NCBI GenBank assembly: GCA_036741355.1
Contig: DAINSK010000023.1
Location: 1-59,892, forward strand
From: JBBRGK01 sp036741355
GTDB lineage: Bacteria > Chloroflexota > Dehalococcoidia > CAUJGQ01
Direction of reading: 5' to 3'
Length of the DNA: 59,892 nucleotides
The notes below the pieces were generated by a model. It searched no databases, was not told where the DNA came from, and saw only the letters and a program-made list of their open reading frames with translations. A program made the translations under genes and the position numbers. Numbering within the stretch: the stretch's first letter is position 1; each line of letters opens with the position of its first letter. This document shows positions 15,606 through 25,489 of this stretch, one piece after another.

Positions 15606-16121
15606 ATGACGACCGATGCTGAGGCCCCGGCACCGACGCCGGAGCCCGACCCCGTCGCCAAACTGTTCACTGACCTCTTTCCGAGCGCCATCCTGCAGTC
15701 CGGCAAAAACGCGGGCGGCGAAACCGAGCTGCGGGTCAGCCCAAGTCAGGCTGCTTTCGTTGTCCGGCAAGCAAAGGAGAGGCCCGAACTGGGCTTCAAC
15801 CACCTGCGCTGCCTGACCGGCATCGACCAGATGGAACGGGGAATCGAGATCGTATACTCGCTCTTTTCGTATCCACACCGGCACGCGGTTCACATCAAGA
15901 CGCTGCTGCCGCCGGATGACCCGACTGTCGATTCAATTACGCCGTTCTGGCTTGGCGCGGATTGGCACGAGCGGGAAACCGCCGAGATGTTCGGTGTGAC
16001 CTTCAGGGGTCACCCGAATCCCAAGCACCTGCTCCTCGACGACGACATGACCATCCATCCGTTGCTCAAAGCGCATCCCCTGGCACCGATCGAGATGAAG
16101 CAGGGCGTCGAAACGTTTTAG
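15606..16121 (+). CDS. nuoC: Complex I subunit NuoC
   Basis: A 171-residue NuoC (30 kDa subunit) of the peripheral arm. The family core is FNHLRCLTGIDQMERGIEIVY, then WLGADWHERETAEMFGVTF, ending with the RGHPNPKHLLLDDD motif. It is a separate gene, not the NuoCD fusion seen in enterobacteria. An Ala/Pro-rich lead precedes the domain. The nuoD frame is open back through much of this gene, but that stretch is a shadow reading. Confidence 0.95.
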   Translation: MTTDAEAPAPTPEPDPVAKLFTDLFPSAILQSGKNAGGETELRVSPSQAAFVVRQAKERPELGFNHLRCLTGIDQMERGIEIVYSLFSYPHRHAVHIKTLLPPDDPTVDSITPFWLGADWHERETAEMFGVTFRGHPNPKHLLLDDDMTIHPLLKAHPLAPIEMKQGVETF

Positions 16122-16180
16122 CTCCGGTTCCGCTGCGCCGAGGCGGCCAAGAGTCGCGGGCGCCCGTTGAGGTTCTCCAG

Positions 16181-17305
16181 ATGACCACGCTTGAGCACGA
16201 GTTCGAAACGGTTTCGATCGATATCAACATGGGGCCGCAGCATCCGAGCACCCACGGCGTGTTTCGCATGGTGCTATCGGTCGACGGTGAGTTGGTGGTC
16301 GACGTCGAGCCGGTCATCGGCTACATGCATCGTGGCGGCGAGAAGCTATCGGAGAACCTAGACTATCGCCAGGGGATCGGCATCCAGGACCGCACCGACT
16401 ATCTGGGAAACTTCAACTGCGAGCACTGCTACGTCATGGCCGCAGAAAAGCTCGCCGGCATCGTGCCGCCTGAGCGGGCCGAGTACGTGCGCGTGATCTG
16501 CACAGAGCTCAACCGGGTCGCGTCCCACCTTATGTTCGTGGGCGCGTTCGGCACCGACATCGGCGTCTTCGGCACATCGTTCACGTACGCGTTTCGCGAC
16601 CGCGAGGACATTCAGCGCTTTTTTGAAGAGTTGACCGGCGAGCGCATTATGTACAGCTATTTCCGCGTTGGTGGGGTGGCGTGGGAGCCGCAGGCCGGAT
16701 TCGATCAGAAATGCAGGGCGCTGATCGGACGTATTCGCCGCGGCATCAACGACGTCGACGGTCTGCTGACGAACAACGAAGTGTTTTTGACCCGCGCCCG
16801 CGACGTCGGCGTGATCGGGGCCGACAAGGCGATCGAATACGGGTTGACGGGCCCCATGCTTCGGGCCAGCGGTTTCAAGTACGACATCCGCAAGGACGAG
16901 CCGTATTCGATTTACGATCGTTTCGACTTCGACGTACCGGTAGGCACACACGGCGACTGCTTCGACCGCTACGCCGTTCGGCTGGAGGAGATGCGGCAAT
17001 CGCTGCGCATCGTGGAGCAGGCGCTGGATCAGATGCCCAAAACCGGGCCGCTGATGGCGGAGAAGATGCCGCGAATGCTTCGCATTCCGCCCTCCGAGTG
17101 TTATATGCGGACTGAGAATCCGCGTGGTGAGTACGGGATTTACCTGGTATCGAAGGGTGGAAACAAACCGTACCGGATCAAGATGCGGTCTCCCTCGTTT
17201 TGCAACCTCATGGCGCTACGGGAGATGACAATCGGCGAGTACGTTGCGGATGCCGTCATCATTCTTGGCTCCACCGACATAGTGCTGTGCGAAGTGGACC
17301 GCTAA
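16181..17305 (+). CDS. nuoD: Complex I subunit NuoD
   Basis: A 374-residue 49 kDa-type subunit that forms the quinone pocket with NuoB. It begins MTTLEHEFETVSIDINMGPQ, with MGPQHPSTHGVFRMVLSVDG as the quinone-site loop. YLGNFNCEHCYVMAAEKLAG and RVASHLMFVGAFGTDIG are typical, and it ends with ILGSTDIVLCEVDR. The frame is open upstream, but ATG 16181, with TTGAGG 8 bases before it, gives the family N-terminus. Normal length is about 370-420. Confidence 0.96.
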   Translation: MTTLEHEFETVSIDINMGPQHPSTHGVFRMVLSVDGELVVDVEPVIGYMHRGGEKLSENLDYRQGIGIQDRTDYLGNFNCEHCYVMAAEKLAGIVPPERAEYVRVICTELNRVASHLMFVGAFGTDIGVFGTSFTYAFRDREDIQRFFEELTGERIMYSYFRVGGVAWEPQAGFDQKCRALIGRIRRGINDVDGLLTNNEVFLTRARDVGVIGADKAIEYGLTGPMLRASGFKYDIRKDEPYSIYDRFDFDVPVGTHGDCFDRYAVRLEEMRQSLRIVEQALDQMPKTGPLMAEKMPRMLRIPPSECYMRTENPRGEYGIYLVSKGGNKPYRIKMRSPSFCNLMALREMTIGEYVADAVIILGSTDIVLCEVDR

Positions 17306-17390
17306 AAAGCCAGTAATCACTCGGCTGGACCGTTACATCAAACTCTCGTACGCTTCCGGTTAGAGTGCCTCGACCGGCTGAGGTTTTCGC

Positions 17391-18566
17391 GTGTCGTACT
17401 TGCTTCTGGGCACCATTTTCGACCTGCCTTCGCGCTGGCTGGACGCCATCGTCCGTGTCGTATTGATTACCGGGTTGATGACGTTCAACACGCTTGCGTT
17501 GACGTATCTTGAGCGCAAAGTAATCGCGCGCATTCAGCAGCGGTTGGGGCCCACGCGCACCGGGCCGGCGGGGTTGTTTCAACCGATCGCCGACGCTTTG
17601 AAATTGCTGACGAAGGAGGACCTGCGGCCGCGGCTGGCGGACCGCTGGGTCTTTGAGCTGGCTCCGTTCATCGTCTTCGTGCCGGTGTTCCTCGGCTTCA
17701 TTTCACTGCCCTTCTCGCATGATTGGGGCATTCGTTTTTTCAACCTCGGGTTGTTCTACATCCTGGCCGTCACTTCGGTGAATATCGTTGGCTGGGTGAT
17801 GGCCGGATGGGGCTCGGATAACAAGTACGCATTGCTCGGCGGCGTTCGGGCAGTGGCGCAGATGATCAGCTACGAAATCCCGCTCATCCTCGCGTCGCTG
17901 GCCGTCGTCATGGTGTCGAACACACTGGATCTGCGCACGATCGTCGAGCAGCAGAGCCACGTCCCGAACATCATCATCCAACCGCTGCCGGCGTTCATCT
18001 TCCTGGTTGCAATGCTGGCAGAAGTAAACCGCAATCCGTTTGATATCCCGGTGGCGGAGTCGGAGGTCGTTGGCGGCGTCACGGTCGAATATAGCGGCAT
18101 TCGCTGGTCGTTCTTCCAGCTCACCGAGTACACGGCGCTGTTCATCTTCGCGATCCTGGGGTCGGCGCTGTTCCTGGGGGGCTACGCGTGGCCATGGGTA
18201 TCGGACGCGCCGGGCTGGCTGCGAGCGCCATGGCTTGAACTGGTCGTTACGTTCGTCAAAGCCTCGATCATCATCCTGGCGATGTTCTGGATTCGCGCGA
18301 CGCTGCCGCGTATGCGTGTGGACCAGTTGATGTCATTCGCCTGGAAAGTGCTGATTCCAATCTCGTTCGTGCAGTTGCTGATCGACGGCTGGATTCTGGT
18401 TTACTCGCCCTGGGGTTGGGGTCTCTGGCTCGGGCTGACCTCGGGGGCGTTGATGGTCGGGTTCGTATTCGCTCTTCGGCTCAGCGTGGAGCGAATGGGC
18501 CGCCGGCGCCCTCGCGAGGAGCGGCTCGCCGCCGTCCAGCAGGCGTTGGCAGGTCGAGGCGTATAA
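17391..18566 (+). CDS. nuoH: Complex I subunit NuoH
   Basis: A 391-residue membrane subunit with eight or nine helices linking the quinone pocket to the antiporter-like arm. LALTYLERKVIARIQQRLGP at about residues 36-55 is the signature. AEVNRNPFDIPVAESEVVGG holds the conserved acidic loop facing the quinone site. The start is GTG 17391, preceded by CTGAGG. The C-terminal 35 residues are basic and probably cytoplasmic. The 85-base gap before it holds nothing I can name. Confidence 0.96.
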   Translation: MSYLLLGTIFDLPSRWLDAIVRVVLITGLMTFNTLALTYLERKVIARIQQRLGPTRTGPAGLFQPIADALKLLTKEDLRPRLADRWVFELAPFIVFVPVFLGFISLPFSHDWGIRFFNLGLFYILAVTSVNIVGWVMAGWGSDNKYALLGGVRAVAQMISYEIPLILASLAVVMVSNTLDLRTIVEQQSHVPNIIIQPLPAFIFLVAMLAEVNRNPFDIPVAESEVVGGVTVEYSGIRWSFFQLTEYTALFIFAILGSALFLGGYAWPWVSDAPGWLRAPWLELVVTFVKASIIILAMFWIRATLPRMRVDQLMSFAWKVLIPISFVQLLIDGWILVYSPWGWGLWLGLTSGALMVGFVFALRLSVERMGRRRPREERLAAVQQALAGRGV

Positions 18567-18624
18567 AGAGTCATTCTGAGGGCCGTTGCGGCCCTGGCGA
18601 TCGGTCCTGTGAGGAGTCATTTCC

Positions 18625-19092
18625 ATGATCGGCATGTTGAAGAGTATGGGCACGACGCTGGCGACCACCATGCGTCGGCCGGTGACAACCCAGTACCCGG
18701 AGGTACACCGCCCGATCCCGGAGCGCGAGCGCGGCTTTCCGTTGTTGCTCTGGGACGAGAAGATTGACGAGCCGTACTGCACCGGCTGCCAGGCGTGCGA
18801 GCGCGCCTGCCCCGTTGACTGCATGACGGTGACGATGCGTGACAACCCGTTGTTCAAGAGCGGCGAAAGCAAGCGACGCAAGATCGTGGATACGTTCTGG
18901 ATCGACTACGGACGTTGCATGCGCTGCAACATCTGTGTCGAGGTCTGCAATTTTGATGCGATCGCGATGAACAATACGTGGAGCGGCATCGAGCTCTCGG
19001 TATTCGACCGGCAGGAGCTCGTGATGGATCTGGATGAGCTGCTCGCCAAATCAAAGGCAGGCGAGGTCAAGGCCTGGGTACCGAACCCCTGA
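18625..19092 (+). CDS. nuoI: Complex I subunit NuoI
   Basis: A 155-residue 8Fe-ferredoxin subunit carrying clusters N6a and N6b. The first motif is CTGCQACERACPVDC at about residues 52-66 and the second is CMRCNICVEVCNFDA. The second lacks the usual proline after the fourth cysteine (CN instead of CP), seen in some NuoI proteins. GAGGAG precedes the ATG. Because nuoEFG are missing, this subunit may be close to where electrons enter this complex. Confidence 0.95.
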   Translation: MIGMLKSMGTTLATTMRRPVTTQYPEVHRPIPERERGFPLLLWDEKIDEPYCTGCQACERACPVDCMTVTMRDNPLFKSGESKRRKIVDTFWIDYGRCMRCNICVEVCNFDAIAMNNTWSGIELSVFDRQELVMDLDELLAKSKAGEVKAWVPNP

Positions 19093-19128
19093 CGCGACTC
19101 CAAGCACACCAGGAGTAACCGAGGCGAG

Positions 19129-19803
19129 ATGGAAGTCCTCTTCGGCATCGTTGCGGCTCTGGCGTTCTTTGCGGCGTTGCGCCTCGTATTGGCCGGCAAT
19201 TCGCTGATCGCCACACTCGCACCCGTGGCCGTGCTGCTCGTGGCCGGGCTCGTATTCCTCGTCCTTTCGCATGAGTTTACGGACGTGATGCCCGCGCTGC
19301 ACGCGTCGCAGGTTATCTTCTACGTCGTGGGTGCCCTGTCTATTACCGGCGGCATGGGCGTCGCGTTCACACGAGACATCGTGCACGCGGCGCTTTTTTT
19401 GGTGATGACGCTCTTGATGAACGCTGCGGTGTTCGTCCTGCTTTCGGCAGAGTTCCTGGCGCTGGTGCAGATCCTGCTGTATGGAGGAGCGGTGGTCATC
19501 CTGGTGATCTTCGCGCTAATGATCACCAGGGCGCGGGAGTCGAGGGTCAGTCTGAATGGGTCTCAATGGCCGTTTGGACTTGCCGCCGCCACCGGCATCG
19601 GCGCCGTTTTGGTGCTGATGGTGCGCCGGACGGTGTGGGCGGGCAGCGCCGCGTCGCTGGACCCGATCGGAGTCGACAAGATAGGTAACGCGCTGTTCGG
19701 CGATTTCGCCATCCCATTCGAGATCGCCTCGCTGGTCCTGCTGGTAGCGCTGATCGGCGCAATCGTCATTGCTCGAACCGAGGAGCCGGGAGAGGAAGCG
19801 TAG
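19129..19803 (+). CDS. nuoJ: Complex I subunit NuoJ
   Basis: A 224-residue membrane subunit with five predicted helices. HAALFLVMTLLMNAAVFVLL and EFLALVQILLYGGAVVILVI are the classic NuoJ segments, including the pi-bulge helix region. A long C-terminal part has a further helix (FEIASLVLLVALIGAIVIAR). GAGGCGAG lies directly before the ATG. The stop is 64 bases before nuoK. Confidence 0.94.
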   Translation: MEVLFGIVAALAFFAALRLVLAGNSLIATLAPVAVLLVAGLVFLVLSHEFTDVMPALHASQVIFYVVGALSITGGMGVAFTRDIVHAALFLVMTLLMNAAVFVLLSAEFLALVQILLYGGAVVILVIFALMITRARESRVSLNGSQWPFGLAAATGIGAVLVLMVRRTVWAGSAASLDPIGVDKIGNALFGDFAIPFEIASLVLLVALIGAIVIARTEEPGEEA

Positions 19804-19867
19804 GACCTCCGGCGGCGGATGGGCGGCGGCGCACAGAACACTCACGCAGATGGAGAGAGCAAGCGCA

Positions 19868-20176
19868 ATGATCCCGCTGGAACACGTCCTGGTGCTCAGT
19901 TCCCTGCTGTTTGCGCTCGGGGTCTATGGGGTGCTCGCCCGCCGCAACGCGATCTTGATCCTGATGTCAGTCGAGCTGATGCTCAACGCCGTCAATATCA
20001 ACTTCATCGCCTTTGCGATGTATCTCGCACCAAACCGTTTCGTTGGTTTGATCTTTGCGATATTCGTGATCGTGGTCGCGGCGGCGGAAGTGGGATTGGC
20101 GCTGGCGATCATCCTCCGCGTGTACCGAAACGAACACACGTCGAACGTCGACGAAGTAGACCTGTTGAAATGGTAG
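19868..20176 (+). CDS. nuoK: Complex I subunit NuoK
   Basis: A 102-residue three-helix subunit. MIPLEHVLVLSSLLFALGVY starts the protein. The conserved glutamates of the proton path are in MSVELMLNAVNINF and in VVAAAEVGLALAIILRVYRN. The frame is open upstream of ATG 19868, but this start gives the standard length. It lies between nuoJ and nuoL as expected. Confidence 0.96.
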   Translation: MIPLEHVLVLSSLLFALGVYGVLARRNAILILMSVELMLNAVNINFIAFAMYLAPNRFVGLIFAIFVIVVAAAEVGLALAIILRVYRNEHTSNVDEVDLLKW

Positions 20177-20245
20177 GAAATCCATGAACGCGGATAGCGT
20201 TCCACGGCCGGCATTCGTGCAATGCGACCCGGGGAGGCTCGTTTC

Positions 20246-22291
20246 GTGCTAGTACCGCTCCCGCTGCCGGGATTCGCCCGGCGTTTTCAGAGCGAACACC
20301 CGACCGCGTGGTCGTGGCAGACCGCGATCGCCGGCACTTTCGTGCTCGGCATTGTGGCGGCGGTCGTGGCCGTGATCATGGGACTTTCCGGAATCGACGC
20401 CGGCAACGCCTGGCTGATGCCCACCTTCTGCATCTGCGCCTTTTTGTTACTGGTGCTGGTTCGCAATTTCCTGCCCCGTCACGGCGACTGGGTCAGCATC
20501 TTCGCCATCACCGGTGCATTTGTGATCTTCTTGTTCATCGTCCACGACTTTCTAGACAACGTCGTGGACGGTCAGTTCACCGTTTTTCGGTCGGGTTTTG
20601 AGTGGCTGTCGGTCGGTAACTTCGGCCTCCGGATCGGCTTTTTCGTTGATCCGATCACGATCGTCATGCTCGGCGTGGTCACGATTGTCGCGCTGATGGT
20701 GAATATTTACTCGACCGGGTACATGCACGGCGAAGCGCGCTACGGCTGGTTCTTCGCCATGCTGTCGCTGTTCGCTGCCTCGATGATGACGCTGGTGCTG
20801 GCGGACAACTTTCTGCTGCTGTACGTCTGCTGGGAGCTGGTCGGAATCTGCTCGTTTCTACTGATCGGCTTCTATTACGAGCGCAGGTCCGCGGTTGAAG
20901 CGGCGAAAAAAGCGTTCATTACGACCCGCGCCGGCGACGTCGGCCTGCTGATCGGCATCATTTTGCTGTGGCGCGCAACCGGTACGTTCGACATTCAGTC
21001 GATCATCCATGCTGCCACCACTCATCAGATCAACCAGACATACCTCACGGTATCCACGCTGTTCTTGTTCCTCGGCGCGATGGGCAAGTCGGCGCAGGTT
21101 CCGTTCCACGTATGGCTGCCTGACGCGATGGAGGGTCCGACGCCCGTCTCGGCGTTCATCCACGCCGCCACAATGGTCGTTGCCGGTATTTACCTCGTAT
21201 CAAGAACCCTGCCCATCTTCCAGGCCGCGGACTTGAGTACGGTTGTGTTGATCGTCGGCGTCGTTACGGCGCTGATGGCGGCCACGGTGGCGATCGTCCA
21301 AACGGACCTCAAAAAGGTCATCGCCTACTCGACGATCAGCAACCTCGGTTTTATGATGGCCGCGCTGGGCGCCGGTGCGGTTTCGGGCGCGATGTTCCAC
21401 CTATTCACGCACGCCTTCTTCAAAGCGCTCCTCTTCCTATGCGCCGGTTCGGTGATCCACGCCACCGGCACACAGGAGATGCCCGAGATGGGCGGGCTGT
21501 TCAAGAAGATGCCGATTACAGGCATCACCTTTATCATCGCCAGCCTCGCCAATGCGGGCATTCCGCCGCTGGCCGGCTTCTGGAGCAAAGACGAGGTTCT
21601 CAAGGGCGTCCTGGACGGTCAGAACGGCACCTTTGTGATCTTGCTCTTGCTCTGGGTTTTGCTGTCCGCCATCTATACTGCGCGGGCGATCGTGCTCACG
21701 TTCTTTGGCAGGCCGCGCGTGCGCCACGTCTACGACCATGCTCACGAATCGCCGCCCAGCATGTTGCTCCCGCTGATCGTTCTGGCAATTCTCGCGATCA
21801 CTGCCGGCTTCGTTGCCTTCGAGGGCCTCGGGAAAGCACTCGGCTTCCCCGGCGGCTTCGGCCGGTTCGTCTTCCCGGCGGGTAGCGGAGGCGAGATCCT
21901 GTCGATCAACGGATCGCTCGCGGCGGGAGCGACGATCGCCGGACTGCTGGGCTTCTACATCGCCGGATACTATTGGTGGGGCAGGGGTGAGCGCGCCGCT
22001 GCGGCGGCGAACCGCTTCCCCGGCATCTATGCACTCATTAAGAACAAGTTCTATTTCGATGACTTGTACCAGGCGATGGTCAATTACGTGGTCCTCGGAC
22101 TCGGCCGCGTGCTGTCGTGGTTCGATCGCCAGGTGGTGAACGATACGGGCGTCGACGGCACCGCCGACCTCACGGGCTTTGCCGGCTACGAGCTGAAGTT
22201 CCATGAGACGGGCAAGATACCTAATTACGCCTTTGCGATTACGCTGGGCGTCGTGGTGCTTGCAGTCATAGCGTTCACGACCAGGGGTTAA
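20246..22291 (+). CDS. nuoL: Complex I subunit NuoL
   Basis: An about 681-residue antiporter-like subunit with the long lateral helix. Conserved parts are STGYMHGEARYGWFFAMLSL, CWELVGICSFLLIGFYYER, FLFLGAMGKSAQVPFHVWLP and DAMEGPTPVSAFIHAATMVV, with the key Lys and Glu on broken helices. I prefer GTG 20246, since GGGGAGG sits 8 bases before it; ATG 20222 upstream has no ribosome binding site. The C-terminal part includes the extra traverse helix. It pumps protons at the distal end of the membrane arm. Confidence 0.95.
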   Translation: MLVPLPLPGFARRFQSEHPTAWSWQTAIAGTFVLGIVAAVVAVIMGLSGIDAGNAWLMPTFCICAFLLLVLVRNFLPRHGDWVSIFAITGAFVIFLFIVHDFLDNVVDGQFTVFRSGFEWLSVGNFGLRIGFFVDPITIVMLGVVTIVALMVNIYSTGYMHGEARYGWFFAMLSLFAASMMTLVLADNFLLLYVCWELVGICSFLLIGFYYERRSAVEAAKKAFITTRAGDVGLLIGIILLWRATGTFDIQSIIHAATTHQINQTYLTVSTLFLFLGAMGKSAQVPFHVWLPDAMEGPTPVSAFIHAATMVVAGIYLVSRTLPIFQAADLSTVVLIVGVVTALMAATVAIVQTDLKKVIAYSTISNLGFMMAALGAGAVSGAMFHLFTHAFFKALLFLCAGSVIHATGTQEMPEMGGLFKKMPITGITFIIASLANAGIPPLAGFWSKDEVLKGVLDGQNGTFVILLLLWVLLSAIYTARAIVLTFFGRPRVRHVYDHAHESPPSMLLPLIVLAILAITAGFVAFEGLGKALGFPGGFGRFVFPAGSGGEILSINGSLAAGATIAGLLGFYIAGYYWWGRGERAAAAANRFPGIYALIKNKFYFDDLYQAMVNYVVLGLGRVLSWFDRQVVNDTGVDGTADLTGFAGYELKFHETGKIPNYAFAITLGVVVLAVIAFTTRG

Positions 22292-22302
22292 TAGGAGTAG
22301 CG

Positions 22303-23937
22303 ATGTCGTCCTACGCGTTGCTGGCGCTGGTGGTGATACCGCTCGCGGCATCGATCATTCTCATCGCCGTCCCCAGCCGGTATCCGAACGTCGTGAGGAC
22401 GGTTTCGGTGATCGCTGCGCTGGCTTTGTTTGGCCTGTCCGTGTACGTGTTCGTCGCGTACAACATCTCAAACGGCGGCATCCAGGGCGACATGCGTTGG
22501 GACTGGCTCTCCAACGTCGCATTCCTCGGCGACAACGGCATCACTCTGCACCTGGGCGTTGACGGCATCGCCGTACCGTTGGTGTTGCTGAATGGCGTCG
22601 TGGTGCTGGCGGGTACCTGGGTTTCGTTGAAAATTGACTATCGCAATAAGGACTTCTTTATCCTGCTATTCACGCTGATCGCCGGCGTGTTCGGCACGTT
22701 CGTGTCGCTCGACCTCTTCTTCTTCTTCTTCTTCTACGAGCTGGCCATACTGCCGATGTACCTGCTGATCGTCGTCTGGGGAAGCGGTCCGGCGCCGTAC
22801 GGCGCCAACCGTGACCGCACTTACGGCAGCATGAAGCTGACGATGATGCTGGTCGCGGCATCTATCGGGATCTTTATCGCGATATTCGCTGTGTTCAACT
22901 CCGCCAACATCGGTACGTTCGATCTGCCTGCATTATGGGCTCATCCATACTCGGCGACGTTCCAGAAAACGTTCTTCCCGTTCATCATGGTTGGCTGCGG
23001 CGTCCTGGCCGGCCTGTGGCCGTTTCATGGCTGGTCTCCAGACGGACACGCGGCCGCGCCAACGGCCGTCAGCATGCTGCACGCGGGCGTGCTGATGAAG
23101 CTCGGCGCGTTCGGCATTATTCGCCTCGGTATCCAGATGATGCCGGAGGGAGCACACTTCTGGATGCCGGCGCTGATGGTGCTCGGCACCACCGCGGCGC
23201 TCTACGGCGCGTTTGCAGCTACGGTTCAGCGCGACTGGAAGCTGATGACCGGTTTTTCGAGCGTGAGCCACATGGGCTACGTGCTGATGGGGTTGGCGAC
23301 ACTCAACGCGGTGGGCGTGAACGGCGCCGTGCTGCAGATGTTCAGCCATGGCGTGATGACGGCGCTCTTCTTCGCAATGATCGGCAGCGTGTACGACCAG
23401 GCGCATACGCGTGACCTCCGGGCGTTTGGCGGCCTCGTCCATAAGATGCCCAAGTTCGTCGCCCTCTTTACTATCGCCGGGTTCGCTGCGCTCGGCCTGC
23501 CGGGCTTGTCGGGGTTCGTTGCCGAGTTCAACATCTTCGTCGGTACGTTCAAAACCTACCCCATCTTTGGGGCACTGGGCGTCTTCTCCGCACTCATCAC
23601 CGCCACCTACATCCTGCGGATGTTCGGGTTCGCATTTTTCGGCCCGTTCAATGAGCGATGGATCAGCCTGCGCGACCTGCTTCCGTATGAACTGCTCGCG
23701 GGAGGACTGCTTGCCGGAGCCGTCGTATTCATGGGTGTGTGGCCCAGCCCATTCGTGGACCGGATCGCCGACGGTCTCAAAGGGATTCCCGCGATCTGTC
23801 CCGCTCAGCAGTGCAGCGTCTCGCCGCTGGGCGCTTCCAACAAGCACGGGCCGCGCCTCCAGAGCATTAGCTGGACGCCGTTCATAGCGCTGCCATCGCT
23901 GGATCTCCCCGAGAACGGCCAGGTGCTCGCCCTATGA
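22303..23937 (+). CDS. nuoM: Complex I subunit NuoM
   Basis: A 544-residue antiporter-like subunit. FFFFYELAILPMYLLIVVWG holds the conserved Glu on helix 5. GVLAGLWPFHGWSPDGHAAA and PTAVSMLHAGVLMKLGAFGI are typical of NuoM/NuoL/NuoN. AGGAG precedes the ATG. The C-terminal 60 residues after the last helix are unusually long and hydrophilic (VDRIADGLKGIPAICPAQQC onward). It overlaps nuoN by 4 bases (ATGA). Confidence 0.95.
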   Translation: MSSYALLALVVIPLAASIILIAVPSRYPNVVRTVSVIAALALFGLSVYVFVAYNISNGGIQGDMRWDWLSNVAFLGDNGITLHLGVDGIAVPLVLLNGVVVLAGTWVSLKIDYRNKDFFILLFTLIAGVFGTFVSLDLFFFFFFYELAILPMYLLIVVWGSGPAPYGANRDRTYGSMKLTMMLVAASIGIFIAIFAVFNSANIGTFDLPALWAHPYSATFQKTFFPFIMVGCGVLAGLWPFHGWSPDGHAAAPTAVSMLHAGVLMKLGAFGIIRLGIQMMPEGAHFWMPALMVLGTTAALYGAFAATVQRDWKLMTGFSSVSHMGYVLMGLATLNAVGVNGAVLQMFSHGVMTALFFAMIGSVYDQAHTRDLRAFGGLVHKMPKFVALFTIAGFAALGLPGLSGFVAEFNIFVGTFKTYPIFGALGVFSALITATYILRMFGFAFFGPFNERWISLRDLLPYELLAGGLLAGAVVFMGVWPSPFVDRIADGLKGIPAICPAQQCSVSPLGASNKHGPRLQSISWTPFIALPSLDLPENGQVLAL

Positions 23938-25379
23938 ACTACACGCTGCTGATTCCCGAATTCTGCCTCACCGGGCTTGCCGTGCTAATCGTGGCAGCGG
24001 AGTTGTGGTTTCCACACGTGCGCAAGGATGTCTTCGGCTATCTGACCGCGCTCGGCGCCGCAGGAGTTCTCGTCGGCTCGCTGGCCTACCTCCGGACGCA
24101 GGAATCGTTCGCCGGTATTCTCCAGATCGACCATTACGCGACGTTCTTTCGCGTGCTGTTCCTGGGCGCCGCGGTCTTCATCGCGCTGATATCCGCGCAG
24201 TTTGTCAGGGCGCGCCTGCGCAATGTGGGCGAGTATTATGGCGTCTTACTGCTTGCCACGGTGGGTGCAATCGGCATGGCGTCGGCGACGGAGTTGCTGA
24301 CCGCCTATATCTCGCTGGAGTTGCTGAGCTTTAGTCTCTACGTCCTCATCTCGTTCAACAAGCTCGACCCGCGCTCCAACGAGGCCGGTCTGAAGTACAT
24401 CCTGCTCGGCGCGTTTTCCACGGCGATGTTCTTGTACGGGCTCAGCCTCATTTACGGCGTCACGCGCACCACCGGATACAGCGGCATTGCCGATGCGCTC
24501 AACGCCGGCAACGCGGGCGATATTAATTTTGGTCTGATGATGGGGCTGGTGCTGATCATCACTGGGATTGGCTTCAAGATCGCTGCCGTGCCGTTTCACA
24601 TGGCGACACCCGACGCCTATGAAGGGGCGCCGCTACCGATCTCGGCCTTCCTCTCGGTCACATCCAAGGCGGCGGGCTTCGCGTTGCTGCTGCACCTGTT
24701 CAGTAGCGCCTTCCTTCCCGCTATCGACCAGTGGCGTATCCTGATCGCCATCGTTTCGGCTACGACGATGACTGTCGGCAATCTGATAGCTATCCAGCAG
24801 CACAACATCAAGCGCTTGCTGGCGTACTCCAGCATCGGCCAGGTTGGCTATCTCCTCATTGGCATCGCGGCCATGTCGCCGGATGCCGCGAGCGCGCTGC
24901 TGTTCCACTTGGCCGGCTATGTCATTACCAACCTGGTGGTGTTCGGCGCCGCGATCGCGATTTACAACGCGACGGGGAAAGAAGAGATTGAAGATTTCGG
25001 AGGCATGGCGGAACGCCAACCGTACCTGGCGCTGGTGCTGACCATCGGCCTCTTTTCGCTGGCTGGAATGCCGCTGTTCGCCGGCTTCTTCACGAAGTTC
25101 TTCCTCTTCCAGGCGGGCGCCCGTCACGGACTGTTGTGGCTGGTCGGCTTTGGCGTCGTCAACAGCGTGATCTCGCTCTATTACTACCTGTTGGTGATCA
25201 GGCAGATGTACATCGGCAGGGCGGAAATCACCGACCCGCGGGAAACGCGGCTGCGGGTGCCCATGATAACGAACGGCGTACTTGGCGTTCTAACGCTTGC
25301 CGTCTTCTTCGTCGGTCTCTATCCGCTGCCGCTGCTCAAAGCCACCGACAAGGCCGTTTCGCTGCTGTTTCCGGCGTAA
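23934..25379 (+). CDS. nuoN: Complex I subunit NuoN
   Basis: A 481-residue antiporter-like subunit that ends the operon. The core motifs are AYISLELLSFSLYVLISFNK, KIAAVPFHMATPDAYEGAPL and IKRLLAYSSIGQVGYLLIGI. It begins MNYTLLIPEFCLTGLAVLIV and overlaps nuoM at ATGA. No nuoE, nuoF or nuoG follows; instead a repeat region begins right after the stop. No clear intrinsic terminator is visible. Confidence 0.95.
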   Translation: MNYTLLIPEFCLTGLAVLIVAAELWFPHVRKDVFGYLTALGAAGVLVGSLAYLRTQESFAGILQIDHYATFFRVLFLGAAVFIALISAQFVRARLRNVGEYYGVLLLATVGAIGMASATELLTAYISLELLSFSLYVLISFNKLDPRSNEAGLKYILLGAFSTAMFLYGLSLIYGVTRTTGYSGIADALNAGNAGDINFGLMMGLVLIITGIGFKIAAVPFHMATPDAYEGAPLPISAFLSVTSKAAGFALLLHLFSSAFLPAIDQWRILIAIVSATTMTVGNLIAIQQHNIKRLLAYSSIGQVGYLLIGIAAMSPDAASALLFHLAGYVITNLVVFGAAIAIYNATGKEEIEDFGGMAERQPYLALVLTIGLFSLAGMPLFAGFFTKFFLFQAGARHGLLWLVGFGVVNSVISLYYYLLVIRQMYIGRAEITDPRETRLRVPMITNGVLGVLTLAVFFVGLYPLPLLKATDKAVSLLFPA

Positions 25380-25489
25380 ATGGGTGGCGCGAGTGCCCAG
25401 CCCTCATCCTCCCTCGCCTCCCAATCCCCGTCGGTCGATGCTGTTGCACACCGATGGAAGTCCCCGATCGATCGCTCGGCGATGGTGGC

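Noticed and set aside
15962..16180. N-terminal extension of NuoD reading back into nuoC
   Set aside because: The extra residues are Arg/Pro-rich frame-shadow sequence; NuoD homology begins at ATG 16181, which has a ribosome binding site.
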